A stretch of DNA of 48,755 nucleotides from an uncultured bacterium (GTDB lineage Bacteria; Planctomycetota; UBA1135). The position numbers and the translations under genes were made by a program. The DNA is taken from NCBI GenBank assembly GCA_937919925.1, contig CALFOT010000015.1, positions 1 to 48,755 on the forward strand. Reading direction: 5' to 3'. The notes below the pieces were generated by a model. That model did not search any database. It was not told the origin of the DNA and saw only the letters and a program-made list of their open reading frames with translations. Shown here piece after piece: positions 33,162 through 41,138 of the stretch; within the stretch, counting starts at the first letter, position 1, and each line of letters starts with the position of its first letter.

Positions 33162-34415
33162 ATGAGCAGCAATGACGCACGTTTACGCGGCCGTTTGGAT
33201 TCCGCGCTGCTATTTATGAGCCGTAAGCCGGCTCAGCTCGCGCACCTGTTGGAATGGTTCCTGCCCCCTGCGGTGCTGCAAGAGCTTGCGTGCACAAGTG
33301 GGCGGCGCAAAGCAGGGCGTTTGCAGCCCGCGTTGGCGATCGCCGATGTGATTGAGAACCACGCCAAGTTGCGGCGCAACGTAGTGACGGCCTTGCTCAG
33401 TGAGCGCCCTGATGCCGAACCTCTCGCTGAGACGGAAACAGACGAGTTGAGTGGAGTGGCCCCGGAACGTTTATTAGCCAGCTTGTTCGAGGCCATGAGC
33501 GCCGAACATCTCCTCGACTGGCAGCGAATTCCACCGCTCGCCGACCGTTTTGGCGAAATCCTTGTGGCCAAGGAGGATACCCCGAATCATCCGCCGGCTC
33601 GCGCGCTGACACCCTCCAACTCGCGGCATTCAGCCGCTGCAGGGCCAAGCAATCCGCTGGAGAAGTTGAAAAAGCAGGTCCGCTCCCTGCGCGCAGAAAA
33701 GGCCGTCTTGCAAGCTGCACTTGGCAAGGAGCATCAACGCAAACAAGAACTCCTGGAGCAAGTGGAGACGGCGCGTAGCGAGCGCCGCGATGCGCAAACT
33801 CGTGCTGCAGAGCTAAAAAGACAACTCGTGGCGACCAGTAGTGCGGAGGAACGGGAACGCTTGCTGATTGAAGAATCGGCCGATGCGCGCCGCCTGCAAC
33901 ACCTTGCCGAGCAGAAAATCGAGCTTTTGGTTTACGAGCGCGACGATTTACGCGCCTGTCTCGAAGACCTTGATCATTTCGATTCCCTAACCGAAGAGGA
34001 AATACCTTCTTTTCGCAATCGTCCACTGCTGGAGAAGGAGGTGCGCTTGGCACAACAACTCGAGCGCAGTGGTGCGCCGTTTCGCGTGTTGGTGGTGGGT
34101 GGCGGCGAACCGCAATTTCGCCACCAAGGCAAATTGGATGAATACGCCGAAATCATGGGCTTCCACAGTCACTGGCGGATGGCCGAATACGTTTCCTGGC
34201 ATAAGGAAATGGATCGTCTAGGAACCGATATGAACACGCGCTTTGATGCGCTGGTGATTCTGCACTGGAATCGCACTACCTTCACGCGTAAAGCACGCGA
34301 AATCTGCAATCAAGCGGGCCATAAACCGTGCATCACTTGCTACTACGAAGGCTTCACCAGCTTGCGTGAAACTTTACAGGAGTGCTTGCGTCAGCTGCTT
34401 GCAACGCGTACCTAA
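33162..34415 (+). CDS. Coiled-coil protein with DUF2325-like C-terminal domain
   Basis: A 417-residue protein. The N-terminal third is helical with no recognised family. A long coiled coil follows (about 165-285; heptad-rich in Lys, Glu, Gln and Leu). The last 110 residues begin VLVVGGGEPQFRHQGKL and include DALVILHWNRTTFTRKAREICNQ (split here, about 375-397), which fits the Rossmann-like DUF2325 domain (GG near the start, then a Val/Ile strand with a Thr-rich helix). Family function is poorly defined. It starts at the ATG at 33162, divergent from the sulfatase-like gene; the earlier in-frame start is not supported. TATGTT lies 11 bases upstream. Confidence 0.65.
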   Translation: MSSNDARLRGRLDSALLFMSRKPAQLAHLLEWFLPPAVLQELACTSGRRKAGRLQPALAIADVIENHAKLRRNVVTALLSERPDAEPLAETETDELSGVAPERLLASLFEAMSAEHLLDWQRIPPLADRFGEILVAKEDTPNHPPARALTPSNSRHSAAAGPSNPLEKLKKQVRSLRAEKAVLQAALGKEHQRKQELLEQVETARSERRDAQTRAAELKRQLVATSSAEERERLLIEESADARRLQHLAEQKIELLVYERDDLRACLEDLDHFDSLTEEEIPSFRNRPLLEKEVRLAQQLERSGAPFRVLVVGGGEPQFRHQGKLDEYAEIMGFHSHWRMAEYVSWHKEMDRLGTDMNTRFDALVILHWNRTTFTRKAREICNQAGHKPCITCYYEGFTSLRETLQECLRQLLATRT

Positions 34416-34452
34416 ACACGCCACCAAACCGGCTACCACCGCAAAATCGACC

Positions 34453-34677
34453 TCAAAAAGTAGGCTTTTCCTCGATTTGGTCTTCGACCAGCTCGACCAA
34501 CCCACGCTCGATTTCCACGAGAGCAATCTCAATAGGATTTTCAATACGCTCAAGCTCGGCGTCGAAAAGAGGAGCATCGCCGCGTACTAGCTGGCGAATT
34601 CTCTTCTGAAGGAGAACGGTGCGTTCGAAGGAACCGTTGACGTAGCGCTGTAAACGCTGTGGAAGAGTCCTGTCCAT
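34453..34677 (-). CDS. rpoZ: RNA polymerase omega subunit (RpoZ)-like
   Basis: A 74-residue protein resembling the omega subunit, which helps assemble the beta-prime subunit of RNA polymerase. The core FERTVLLQKRIRQLVRG lines up with the conserved FxLVxxxAKRARQL block, and NPIEIALVEIERGLV with KPTxIAxxEIxxGLI. The usual N-terminal start (DRITVE-type) is replaced by a shorter, diverged segment, and the C-terminus is acidic. It lies 33 bases after the HAD-like gene on the same strand, probably co-transcribed. The call is by pattern; an independent essential-gene check would be the presence of no other rpoZ. Confidence 0.65.
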   Translation of the reverse strand: MDRTLPQRLQRYVNGSFERTVLLQKRIRQLVRGDAPLFDAELERIENPIEIALVEIERGLVELVEDQIEEKPTF

Positions 34678-34710
34678 GATGTGTAGAAGCCCCGAGTGGG
34701 ACCGAATAGT

Positions 34711-35145
34711 CTAACCATCCGGACCAGAGGCAGCAAGGAGCAGCTGTGGAACTTCGCTCCACTGCTCAAAACTATCCGCGCAGCCACCGAAAAGTGCTTG
34801 CCCAGCCAAACGCGCCTGGATGAACGGCATACCCACTTCCAAAGCTGCGCGGAAATCGGCAGGGTGGTCGCCGAGCAGCCATCCAAAGCCATGCAGAGCG
34901 CGCAAATCCGACAAAATGGAGGCCTTTTCCGAACAGCCAAAAACTCCATCGAATTCTAAGCCAGTGCGCGCAACATCATCGGCAATCTGCTTTTGTGTGG
35001 CGTGACTCACCACAAATAACGGAATCCCCAGAGCTTGAAAACGTTGCAGCACCGCCACCGCTCCAGCATACGGAGGAGAGCCAAAGACCGGAACCACCGT
35101 TCCGTTCCAGTCGAGCGCCACAAAATCAGGAGTTCCTACACCCAT
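34711..35145 (-). CDS. Small HAD-like hydrolase
   Basis: A 144-residue HAD-fold protein without a large cap. Motif I reads ALDWNGTVVP: nucleophile D12 is present, but the second acidic residue (usually Asp) is N14. Motif II is FVVSHA and the late acidic motif is LLGDHPADFRAA. The Asp-to-Asn change at the +2 position resembles members with altered phosphotransfer rates, so activity is uncertain. Its start is divergent from the M28 peptidase with only 23 bases between the two ATGs. A -10-like hexamer (TAATCT) ends nine bases before its ATG. The substrate is unknown. Confidence 0.65.
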   Translation of the reverse strand: MGVGTPDFVALDWNGTVVPVFGSPPYAGAVAVLQRFQALGIPLFVVSHATQKQIADDVARTGLEFDGVFGCSEKASILSDLRALHGFGWLLGDHPADFRAALEVGMPFIQARLAGQALFGGCADSFEQWSEVPQLLLAASGPDG

Positions 35146-35153
35146 CGCGCCCC

Positions 35154-35160
35154 TAGATTA
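35154..35160. promoter_or_regulatory. Overlapping divergent -10-like elements
   Basis: The near-palindromic TAGATTA reads TAGATT toward the M28 peptidase (ATG at 35169, nine bases away) and TAATCT toward the HAD-like gene (ATG at 35145, also nine bases away). Both directions would give leaderless transcripts. This is the clearest bidirectional -10 in the window. Divergent palindromic -10 sequences are known to fire both ways. Confidence 0.5.
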
Positions 35161-35168
35161 ACCGAATC

Positions 35169-37064
35169 ATGTCCGCGCTGACGCCCTCCCTACTCGCCTC
35201 TTTGTTTTTCCTTTGTGCTAGCCACCAAGCTGGCGCACAAGCCCCCGCCGCCGTGCCCGCAAGCAATGCCGCCGTCGCCCCAAATCCCAACAGCGTATCC
35301 GCAGAACGTTTGGGAATAACTCTTGAGGAGCTGTGCCGCTTACCGCGTCTTGCAGGCAGCGTCGAATCTGTGGCAGCAATCGAATATGCTGCCTCCGTTT
35401 TTGCCGATGCTGGTTTCGAGGTGCAGCGTCAGCCTTACTTGTGTTATCTCCCCCGCCAAATTTCTCAGAGCTTGCAAGTTTTGGTGCCAAACGGCGCGTG
35501 GCAAGCATTGGATTTACGCGAAGTCGGCTACCCCGAAGATCCGCGCAGCCTCGCCAATCATGTGCCACCCATGCATGGCCTCACCGCCAGTGGCCGCGCC
35601 GAAGGCAAGCTCTGGTACGCCGGCTATGGCACGGAAAATGAGTTCGCCGAGTTGGAGAAAAAGTTCGGTGCAGAAACCATGCGCGGTGGTATTGCGCTGA
35701 TGCGCTACGGCGGGCTCTATCGCGGGCTCAAGGTGGCCAACGCCGAAACCCACGGTTTTGCCGCTGCATTGCTCTACACCGATGCCGACGATGATGGCGC
35801 CTCCAAGGGCGCAGTGTTGCCGGATGGGCCGTGGCGCCCTTCCAGTGGCATTCAGCGCGGCTCGGTCTACAACTCCGACGGCGACCCCCTCACGCCGGGA
35901 TGGCCGGCTTTGGAACACGCCAATCGCATCCGTCCCGAGCAAGCAAAAGGCATGGTGAAAATCCCCAGCTTGCCGATTTCGGCGGCGAATGCGGCACGTT
36001 TGCTGCACGGTCAAGAACGACGCCTTGGTCCACTCGAAACCAGCGCGCGCCTTGCGGTGGAACAAGATCCCAATCTGGTTGAAATTCAGGATGTGCTCGG
36101 TGTGTTGCCTGGTTCCACCCATCCCGATGAATGGATAATTTTGGGTGCGCACCGGGATGCATGGGGATTCGGAGCCACCGATAACGGCACCGGCACCACC
36201 GTGCTATTGGAAACCGCGCGGGTCGTCGGCGAGGCTGTCCAAGCGGGTTGGCGCCCCCAACGCACGCTGATTTTTGCCACTTGGGATGCAGAGGAATGGG
36301 GGTTGGTAGGCAGCACCGAATGGGTGGAACATCACCGTCCCGAGCTGCTTGAAAAGGCTGTGGCTTACATCAACTTGGATGTCGCCGCTACCGGCCCGAA
36401 TTTCAGTGCCTCGTGCACCCCAGGATTGATCGCGGCGACGGCCTTTGCCTGCGCTGGCCAAGGTATCGAAGCTCCCGTCCACTTGGGAGTGCCCGGTGGC
36501 GGCTCGGACCACGTCCCCTTTTTAGAACTAGCCGGGATCGAAGTTCTGAATTTCGGCTTTCACGGCGGCAGTGGCGTGTATCACTCCGCTCTCGATACCC
36601 CTTACTTGGTGGAAAAATTTCTCGACCCAGGTTTTTTGTTTCACAAACAAGCAAGTGAATTCGCCGTGACTTTGGTGAACCATCTGTGCCAAGCCACTGT
36701 CGCGGTGGATGGGCGCCGCGCTTGGATCCAACATATCCTGCAAGCGCTGAGCCATTTCCCCACCGAAACACCTGCCCGGGAACTTGCCAAGCTGCGCTTA
36801 GAGGGCGCCACTTTACGCTTTGCTTTGCAATTGGAAACCGAGGAGAGCCCCGGCGTAGAAAGTTCCCGCTCCGGCGTGGACAGCTTCCGCTTCCACCGCG
36901 CTTTTTTGCCGGCATCAGGCCGTTCTTTGTTGTGGCGCTCGGCCGGTTATGGCTCTTCTTGGTTTCCGGAAGTGACCGCGGCCTTGGAAAACGACGACAT
37001 CCTGCTCGAGGAAGCCGTCCAAACCGTGCTCCTGGGGTTTCAATCTTTGATGACGGAGCAGTAA
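35169..37064 (+). CDS. Exported M28 family metallopeptidase (glutamate carboxypeptidase II-like)
   Basis: A 631-residue zinc aminopeptidase/carboxypeptidase with a signal peptide (cleavage after about residue 24). Zinc ligands and catalytic residues are visible: H328 (GAHRDAW), bridging D338 (ATDNGTG), E375/E376 (WDAEEWG), D404 (NLDVA) and H472 (VYHSALDT). A protease-associated domain (about 110-245) lies before the core, and a C-terminal helical dimerisation region follows, matching the glutamate carboxypeptidase II and transferrin-receptor branch. It likely trims peptides in the periplasm. The ATG at 35169 follows a -10-like hexamer by nine bases. Confidence 0.9.
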   Translation: MSALTPSLLASLFFLCASHQAGAQAPAAVPASNAAVAPNPNSVSAERLGITLEELCRLPRLAGSVESVAAIEYAASVFADAGFEVQRQPYLCYLPRQISQSLQVLVPNGAWQALDLREVGYPEDPRSLANHVPPMHGLTASGRAEGKLWYAGYGTENEFAELEKKFGAETMRGGIALMRYGGLYRGLKVANAETHGFAAALLYTDADDDGASKGAVLPDGPWRPSSGIQRGSVYNSDGDPLTPGWPALEHANRIRPEQAKGMVKIPSLPISAANAARLLHGQERRLGPLETSARLAVEQDPNLVEIQDVLGVLPGSTHPDEWIILGAHRDAWGFGATDNGTGTTVLLETARVVGEAVQAGWRPQRTLIFATWDAEEWGLVGSTEWVEHHRPELLEKAVAYINLDVAATGPNFSASCTPGLIAATAFACAGQGIEAPVHLGVPGGGSDHVPFLELAGIEVLNFGFHGGSGVYHSALDTPYLVEKFLDPGFLFHKQASEFAVTLVNHLCQATVAVDGRRAWIQHILQALSHFPTETPARELAKLRLEGATLRFALQLETEESPGVESSRSGVDSFRFHRAFLPASGRSLLWRSAGYGSSWFPEVTAALENDDILLEEAVQTVLLGFQSLMTEQ

Positions 37065-37098
37065 TCGCAGCGCGGTGTTTTCTTGCCATCCTCACTAC

Positions 37099-37137
37099 AA
37101 AAAAGAACGGAGTGCGGATGGCCATCCGCACTCCGTT
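37099..37137 (-). terminator. Intrinsic terminator after the first outer-membrane barrel gene
   Basis: A perfect 16-bp inverted repeat (37106-37121 and 37122-37137) followed on the minus strand by a run of six T (plus-strand A-run 37099-37104). It lies 22 bases after the porin stop. With essentially no loop, the real hairpin will open a few central pairs. The plus-strand M28 gene could also end here, but no T-run follows on that side. Confidence 0.85.
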
Positions 37138-37158
37138 GCAACACCAAGACTGAGTGTT

Positions 37159-38382
37159 TTAGAACCAGAACTCTAGGTTCACAAAGGCCCACACTTGATC
37201 GTCGTTCAGAGCGATTGCGTCGCCTGCTTGGAACAGAGAGACGCCAGCCCAGAGGTTGGTGTTCTTGGCCATATTGCCTTTAATCGCCAGGTCAAACTCC
37301 ATGCCGAGGTCATCTTGACCAGCAACCCTAGTGAGCGCAGCGTTGGGCAAAGCGCCATCGCCATCCGCAAGGGTCAAAAGGTGGACGTCGCCCATGAGCT
37401 TCCAGTTGCTGTCCAACATGTAGCTGCTGCGGAACACGATGTCTTGCAGGTTGGTCCAAGTAAGGAACACATCTTGGGTGCCGTGGTAAGCATGCGCGAA
37501 GTCAAACAAAGGCATGAAAGCATCGTCATCGCCGTCGGTAGGATTGCCATCGCCAGAAGCTTGTTCGAAGCCGAGGCCAAGGCTAATCCCTTGCGCGGCT
37601 TCCCAATCGACGCGCAAGGCCAGCGCATTACCGGCTGCATCTAAAGCACCGTGTTCACCCTGTTGTATGGCAGCTTCGATGCTGTAAGTGACGCCACCAT
37701 CAATGGCGCCTTCGATGATGCCGCCAAAGGTGAGATCGCGAACGCCGGCAGTGCCGATGCCTTGTTCCCGGCGGATCAAACCATAGACATCAATGTCAAA
37801 CATGCCGGCGGCAAACTCCATGTAAGTACCGCCAAAAGCAACGCCCGTAGCACCGGCCGTAATGCCTGGGAAAGAAAAACCTTCTGCACCCAACACCGGT
37901 TCTGTCCAGAAGATGTCGGCGTTGTAGTTTTCCGTTTTATGCGAGATGACAGCACCATCCCAAGCGCGCCCAGTATTGCTCCAACCAAGGTCCGAAACCA
38001 TGCGCTGGTTGCCATACTTCATTTGGAAACGACCCACTTTGACATTGGTATCATCCAAAAGGCCACTCCAGTTCAACCACGCAGCACGCAGCGAATCGAC
38101 GCTACCGGTGCCTTGGCTGTTGATGACTTTTTGGAACTCGATAAAAGCACCGAGATTCTTGGAAGCATCCACTGCAACGTGCAAGCGGGCGTGACCCGAA
38201 TAATTCGACACAGCAGAGGCACTAGCCAGCGGCAGAGAAGGATTACGGTCCTCCGCCCGAAAGCGAAGATTGCCGCCAAGCTCGACCTTATCCAGGCCAG
38301 ACTTGGTAGTGACGACAGTCTGTTGCGCAGTCAAGGGTGCGACACACAGCAGAGCAGCTAAGAGCGTGAGATTGCGATTCAT
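37159..38382 (-). CDS. Outer-membrane beta-barrel, alginate-export/porin-like (first)
   Basis: A 407-residue exported protein: signal peptide MNRNLTLLAALLCVAPLTAQ, then alternating beta-strand sequence and a terminal aromatic (FWF) typical of outer-membrane barrels. The segment VKVGRFQMKYGNQRMVSDLGW plus TGRAWDGAVIS resembles the alginate-export (AlgE-like) porin family. Gln/Gly-rich loops are present. It would form a channel for anionic sugars or similar solutes. It lies 11 bases after a second barrel gene on the same strand and ends at an intrinsic terminator. The ligand is inferred from family only. Confidence 0.8.
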   Translation of the reverse strand: MNRNLTLLAALLCVAPLTAQQTVVTTKSGLDKVELGGNLRFRAEDRNPSLPLASASAVSNYSGHARLHVAVDASKNLGAFIEFQKVINSQGTGSVDSLRAAWLNWSGLLDDTNVKVGRFQMKYGNQRMVSDLGWSNTGRAWDGAVISHKTENYNADIFWTEPVLGAEGFSFPGITAGATGVAFGGTYMEFAAGMFDIDVYGLIRREQGIGTAGVRDLTFGGIIEGAIDGGVTYSIEAAIQQGEHGALDAAGNALALRVDWEAAQGISLGLGFEQASGDGNPTDGDDDAFMPLFDFAHAYHGTQDVFLTWTNLQDIVFRSSYMLDSNWKLMGDVHLLTLADGDGALPNAALTRVAGQDDLGMEFDLAIKGNMAKNTNLWAGVSLFQAGDAIALNDDQVWAFVNLEFWF

Positions 38383-38393
38383 GGTTTGGGGAT

Positions 38394-39590
38394 TTAGAAG
38401 TTAAAGGCGATTTGCAAGAACAGCGAAAGCTGCTCATCGTTAGTCGGTAAGGAAGACTGAGGCGAGAATACCGCAGCCCCAAAATCCAACGAGAAGTGGT
38501 CCGAGATGATGCCTTCACAATAGGCATCCAGCTCATAACCAATCGCATTGGAGGCACTCGCTGGAGCCACTGCAACGACATCGTGGCCAAGGTAAACATT
38601 GTCGTGATTGCTCTGGCGAGAAAAACTGTGGCCATCCACGTGGAAGCTCCAACGCTCGTTCCAGTCCAGCCAGTACATAACTGCGAGGTCAATCAAGTTG
38701 GAGAATGCCACGATGTCAGCGCGACCGTTGTAACGGTGCTGATCAATGTACACCGGGCTGTAACGCTTGCGGTCTCCGGTTTTATCATCGTTGCCTTTTG
38801 CCAAGGATATTTCTGCACCGAGGCCATGCCCATAATCAAGTTTTTTACGCAGCGTGACGGCGAAGGCGTGGCTTAAAACTTCCAGTGCACCATCGGTGCC
38901 ATCTTGCAGCGCGCCAAACGCAGACCATTCCAGGCCGTTGCTCGTTTGCCCACTCCAACGGAAAGCGAAAGTCAGTTCTTCGAGATGAGTGGCTCCTTGG
39001 GTACGGCGCAACAAGTAGGCTTCCACGGCGGAGTCTTTCCCTAACTCCGTGTCGGCGAAGAAGCCGGCAAAGCTGTCATCGTCGATGTTCGTTGGGCCAC
39101 CTGCGGCACGGCTGTACCAAGCAGTCCAAATACCGGTTTGGTAGCTATCGGAGACCGCCAAACCGTCAAACGAGTTGCGCTCATAAAGCCATGGGGAACG
39201 CGATACCAAACGGCCATCTCCAAGATCAAAGTGCATACGCCCGAGTCGCATCGAGTAGTCGCCAAGGAATTTATGGAAATCAACGTAGAGTTCCGCCACA
39301 CCGCTTTCTGTGGTGGTATAGACATCACCATTACCCGCGAAAAGATCAACGTATGCGTTGAAATACTCATCGAAACCAAGATCAAGATGCAGGCCCGTTC
39401 TAAGGGAAGTGTCGCGACTAGTGACTACGTTGGGCGCGCCGAGTGCGGAATCGCTACGGGACTCAACGCGGAAAATAAGGTCGCCACCAAACTCATAAGT
39501 GGCGCCACCTAAATCCCCCGACAACTGGACTTGAGCGGAAAGAGGGCTAGCTAGGAGTACGAGCGAAAGGATGCTGAGATTGCGGAGCAT
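38394..39590 (-). CDS. Outer-membrane beta-barrel, porin-like (second)
   Basis: A 398-residue barrel protein with a signal peptide (MLRNLSILSLVLLASPLSAQ) and terminal Phe (AFNF). The segment YSMRLGRMHFDLGDGRLVSRSPW parallels the first barrel's GRFQMKYGNQRMVS segment, so the two are distant paralogues. I place the start at the ATG at 39590, since the longer in-frame reading (39650) crosses into the riboflavin synthase stop and lacks signal character. It lies 56 bases after ribE and 11 before the next barrel gene. A shared role in uptake or export of a related substrate is likely; the ligand is unknown. Confidence 0.75.
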   Translation of the reverse strand: MLRNLSILSLVLLASPLSAQVQLSGDLGGATYEFGGDLIFRVESRSDSALGAPNVVTSRDTSLRTGLHLDLGFDEYFNAYVDLFAGNGDVYTTTESGVAELYVDFHKFLGDYSMRLGRMHFDLGDGRLVSRSPWLYERNSFDGLAVSDSYQTGIWTAWYSRAAGGPTNIDDDSFAGFFADTELGKDSAVEAYLLRRTQGATHLEELTFAFRWSGQTSNGLEWSAFGALQDGTDGALEVLSHAFAVTLRKKLDYGHGLGAEISLAKGNDDKTGDRKRYSPVYIDQHRYNGRADIVAFSNLIDLAVMYWLDWNERWSFHVDGHSFSRQSNHDNVYLGHDVVAVAPASASNAIGYELDAYCEGIISDHFSLDFGAAVFSPQSSLPTNDEQLSLFLQIAFNF

Positions 39591-39646
39591 GTGGTCGTTA
39601 ATTGTGGAGAGTATCCCAAAGCCCAAAAGCAAAGGGAAGGATGGAT

Positions 39647-40300
39647 TCAATTTTGTTCAAAAAACTCGGATGACGTGAGCGCAAGTCGCAAGGCATCCGG
39701 ATCGGTACCTGCCTGCTGCAGGAAGCGCAAAACGTATTTCCCCAGCATGTCTCCCTCAAGATTCACCGGCATTCCCAACTCCAGGGTGCCCAAAGTGGTT
39801 CGTTCGAGGGTTTCCGGGATGAGAGCGACCGTAAATCGCTGCCCATTTTCCAAAGAAGCGACCGTGAGGCTGACGCCCTCCACGCCTACCGAGCCTTTCG
39901 AAACCAACAAAGGCCAAACATTTGGTGGGCAGGCAAAGGTGAAAACAGCGAAATCACCCTGTTTTTCGACGGAAACAAGGCTACCCAGGCCATCGACGTG
40001 CCCAGTTAGAAAGTGGCCTCCGAGCCGGTCCCCTACGCGTAAACTGCGCTCAATATTGACTTTAGAGCCGCAGATCAAGCTGCCTAGGGAGGTTTTCTGG
40101 AGTGTTTCGGGCGAAACATCGTAGCTCACAAGAGAGCCATCCTTGCTGGTGACCGATAGGCAAGTCCCTCCCGTGCAGATGCTGTCGCCGCGAGCAATGC
40201 CCTCCGCGAAGGGCCCCAAGTCCACCACAATCCGCAGCCCTGCTTGAGCGGGTTCTAGCGCCACGACCGTTCCCATACCTTCAACCAAACCGGTGAACAT
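39647..40300 (-). CDS. ribE: Riboflavin synthase alpha chain
   Basis: Dismutates 6,7-dimethyl-8-ribityllumazine to riboflavin. The 217-residue protein has the duplicated lumazine-binding repeats: MFTGLVEGMG at the start, GDSICTGGTCLSV in the first half and HFLTGHVDGLG plus SVGVEGVSLTVAS in the second. The ATG at 40300 gives the canonical N-terminus MFTGLVEG; the longer reading is rejected. TATCCT lies seven bases before it, fitting the leaderless pattern. It is divergent from trmD. Riboflavin supply could serve the several flavoenzymes in this window, but no operon link is shown. Confidence 0.95.
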   Translation of the reverse strand: MFTGLVEGMGTVVALEPAQAGLRIVVDLGPFAEGIARGDSICTGGTCLSVTSKDGSLVSYDVSPETLQKTSLGSLICGSKVNIERSLRVGDRLGGHFLTGHVDGLGSLVSVEKQGDFAVFTFACPPNVWPLLVSKGSVGVEGVSLTVASLENGQRFTVALIPETLERTTLGTLELGMPVNLEGDMLGKYVLRFLQQAGTDPDALRLALTSSEFFEQN

Positions 40301-40307
40301 GGGGTAT

Positions 40308-40313
40308 AGGATA
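40308..40313 (-). promoter_or_regulatory. -10-like hexamer of ribE
   Basis: TATCCT on the minus strand with seven bases to the ATG at 40300. No FMN riboswitch-like region fits between it and the start, so ribE here is not under a classical leader riboswitch. Confidence 0.4.
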
Positions 40314-40363
40314 AGATGTCCGCAGGCCAACGTCCAAGTCAACCTCGTTTATGGTATCGAGAG

Positions 40364-40392
40364 TTGCTTAGAGTGGGGTTTCCAAGTATCTT
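40364..40392 (+). promoter_or_regulatory. Promoter of the trmD-rplS-secDF operon
   Basis: TTGCTT (40364-40369) and TATCTT (40387-40392) are separated by 17 bases, a standard sigma-70-type layout. The transcript would start about 20 bases before the trmD ATG and contain its ribosome-binding site (GGAGG at 40410-40414). This is one of the few clearly leadered promoters in the window. Confidence 0.55.
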
Positions 40393-40421
40393 ATGCGGCC
40401 AATTTTCCCGGAGGTACCGGG

Positions 40422-41126
40422 ATGCTCGAAGTCCATCTTCTTACGCTTTTCCCCGAGGCAGTCGAGTCCTACTTGACCGCATCGATTCTAGGGCGGGCCC
40501 AGAAGTTGGGTCTGCTCCAGGTTCACTTGCATGATTTTCGCCGCTTTGCTGCGGATAAACATCATCATGTGGATGACCGCCCTTACGGGGGAGGTCCGGG
40601 GATGGTTTTGAAGCCCGAGCCGATCTTTCATGCAGTGGAGTGGGTCGAAGAGACTTTCGGTGAATGCCGCAAGATTCTCCTAACACCCAGTGGTACTCCC
40701 TTTCGTCAAACTACCGCCCTGGCGTACGCCAAGGAGGAACGCTTGCTCCTACTCTGTGGGCGCTACGAAGGTTTTGATGAACGCATTCGCACCGGCATCG
40801 AATGGTCCGAGGTTTCACTCGGCGATTTTGTGTTGTGCGGCGGCGAGATTGGAGCCCTTGCCATCATTGAAGCCAGCGCCCGGCTTATCCCCGGTGTCCT
40901 TGGTCACGATGAATCAGCAGTGTTGGAATCGTTTACCAATCCCCTGCTCCTCGACCATCCGCACTACACTCGCCCCGAAGTGTTTCGCGGCATGGAAGTA
41001 CCCAAAATTTTACTCAGCGGTCACCACGCACAAGTGGAGCGCTGGCGGCAAGACCAGGCAATCGAACGCACTCATGTGCGTCGCCCTGATTTGCTCCCGA
41101 ACCAAAACACCCATAAGACCCCATAG
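40422..41126 (+). CDS. trmD: tRNA (guanine-N1)-methyltransferase
   Basis: SPOUT-class enzyme that methylates G37 of tRNAs reading CNN codons. The 234-residue protein has the TrmD knot motifs LCGRYEGFDERI, SLGDFVLCGGE and the early DDRPYGGGPGMVLKP. The ATG at 40422 is preceded by GGAGG with seven bases of spacing and gives the canonical start MLEVHLLTLFP; the longer reading is rejected. It lies 12 bases before rplS, the standard neighbour. The usual upstream genes rpsP and rimM are absent here; ribE is divergent instead. Confidence 0.96.
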   Translation: MLEVHLLTLFPEAVESYLTASILGRAQKLGLLQVHLHDFRRFAADKHHHVDDRPYGGGPGMVLKPEPIFHAVEWVEETFGECRKILLTPSGTPFRQTTALAYAKEERLLLLCGRYEGFDERIRTGIEWSEVSLGDFVLCGGEIGALAIIEASARLIPGVLGHDESAVLESFTNPLLLDHPHYTRPEVFRGMEVPKILLSGHHAQVERWRQDQAIERTHVRRPDLLPNQNTHKTP

Positions 41127-41138
41127 CCAGCCATCATC

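Noticed and set aside
33397..34053. Antisense ORF of 218 codons opposite the DUF2325-like gene
   Set aside because: Composition is Arg/Ala/Pro-rich and unlike real proteins here; the plus-strand gene has a coherent coiled coil and domain.
36403..37131. Long antisense ORF of 242 codons opposite the M28 peptidase gene
   Set aside because: It lies wholly within a gene with clear zinc-site motifs, is Arg/Pro-rich as expected of a shadow frame, and has no family resemblance.
40301..40421. FMN riboswitch in front of ribE
   Set aside because: The -10-like hexamer is seven bases from the ATG and the conserved RFN-type stems are not visible.
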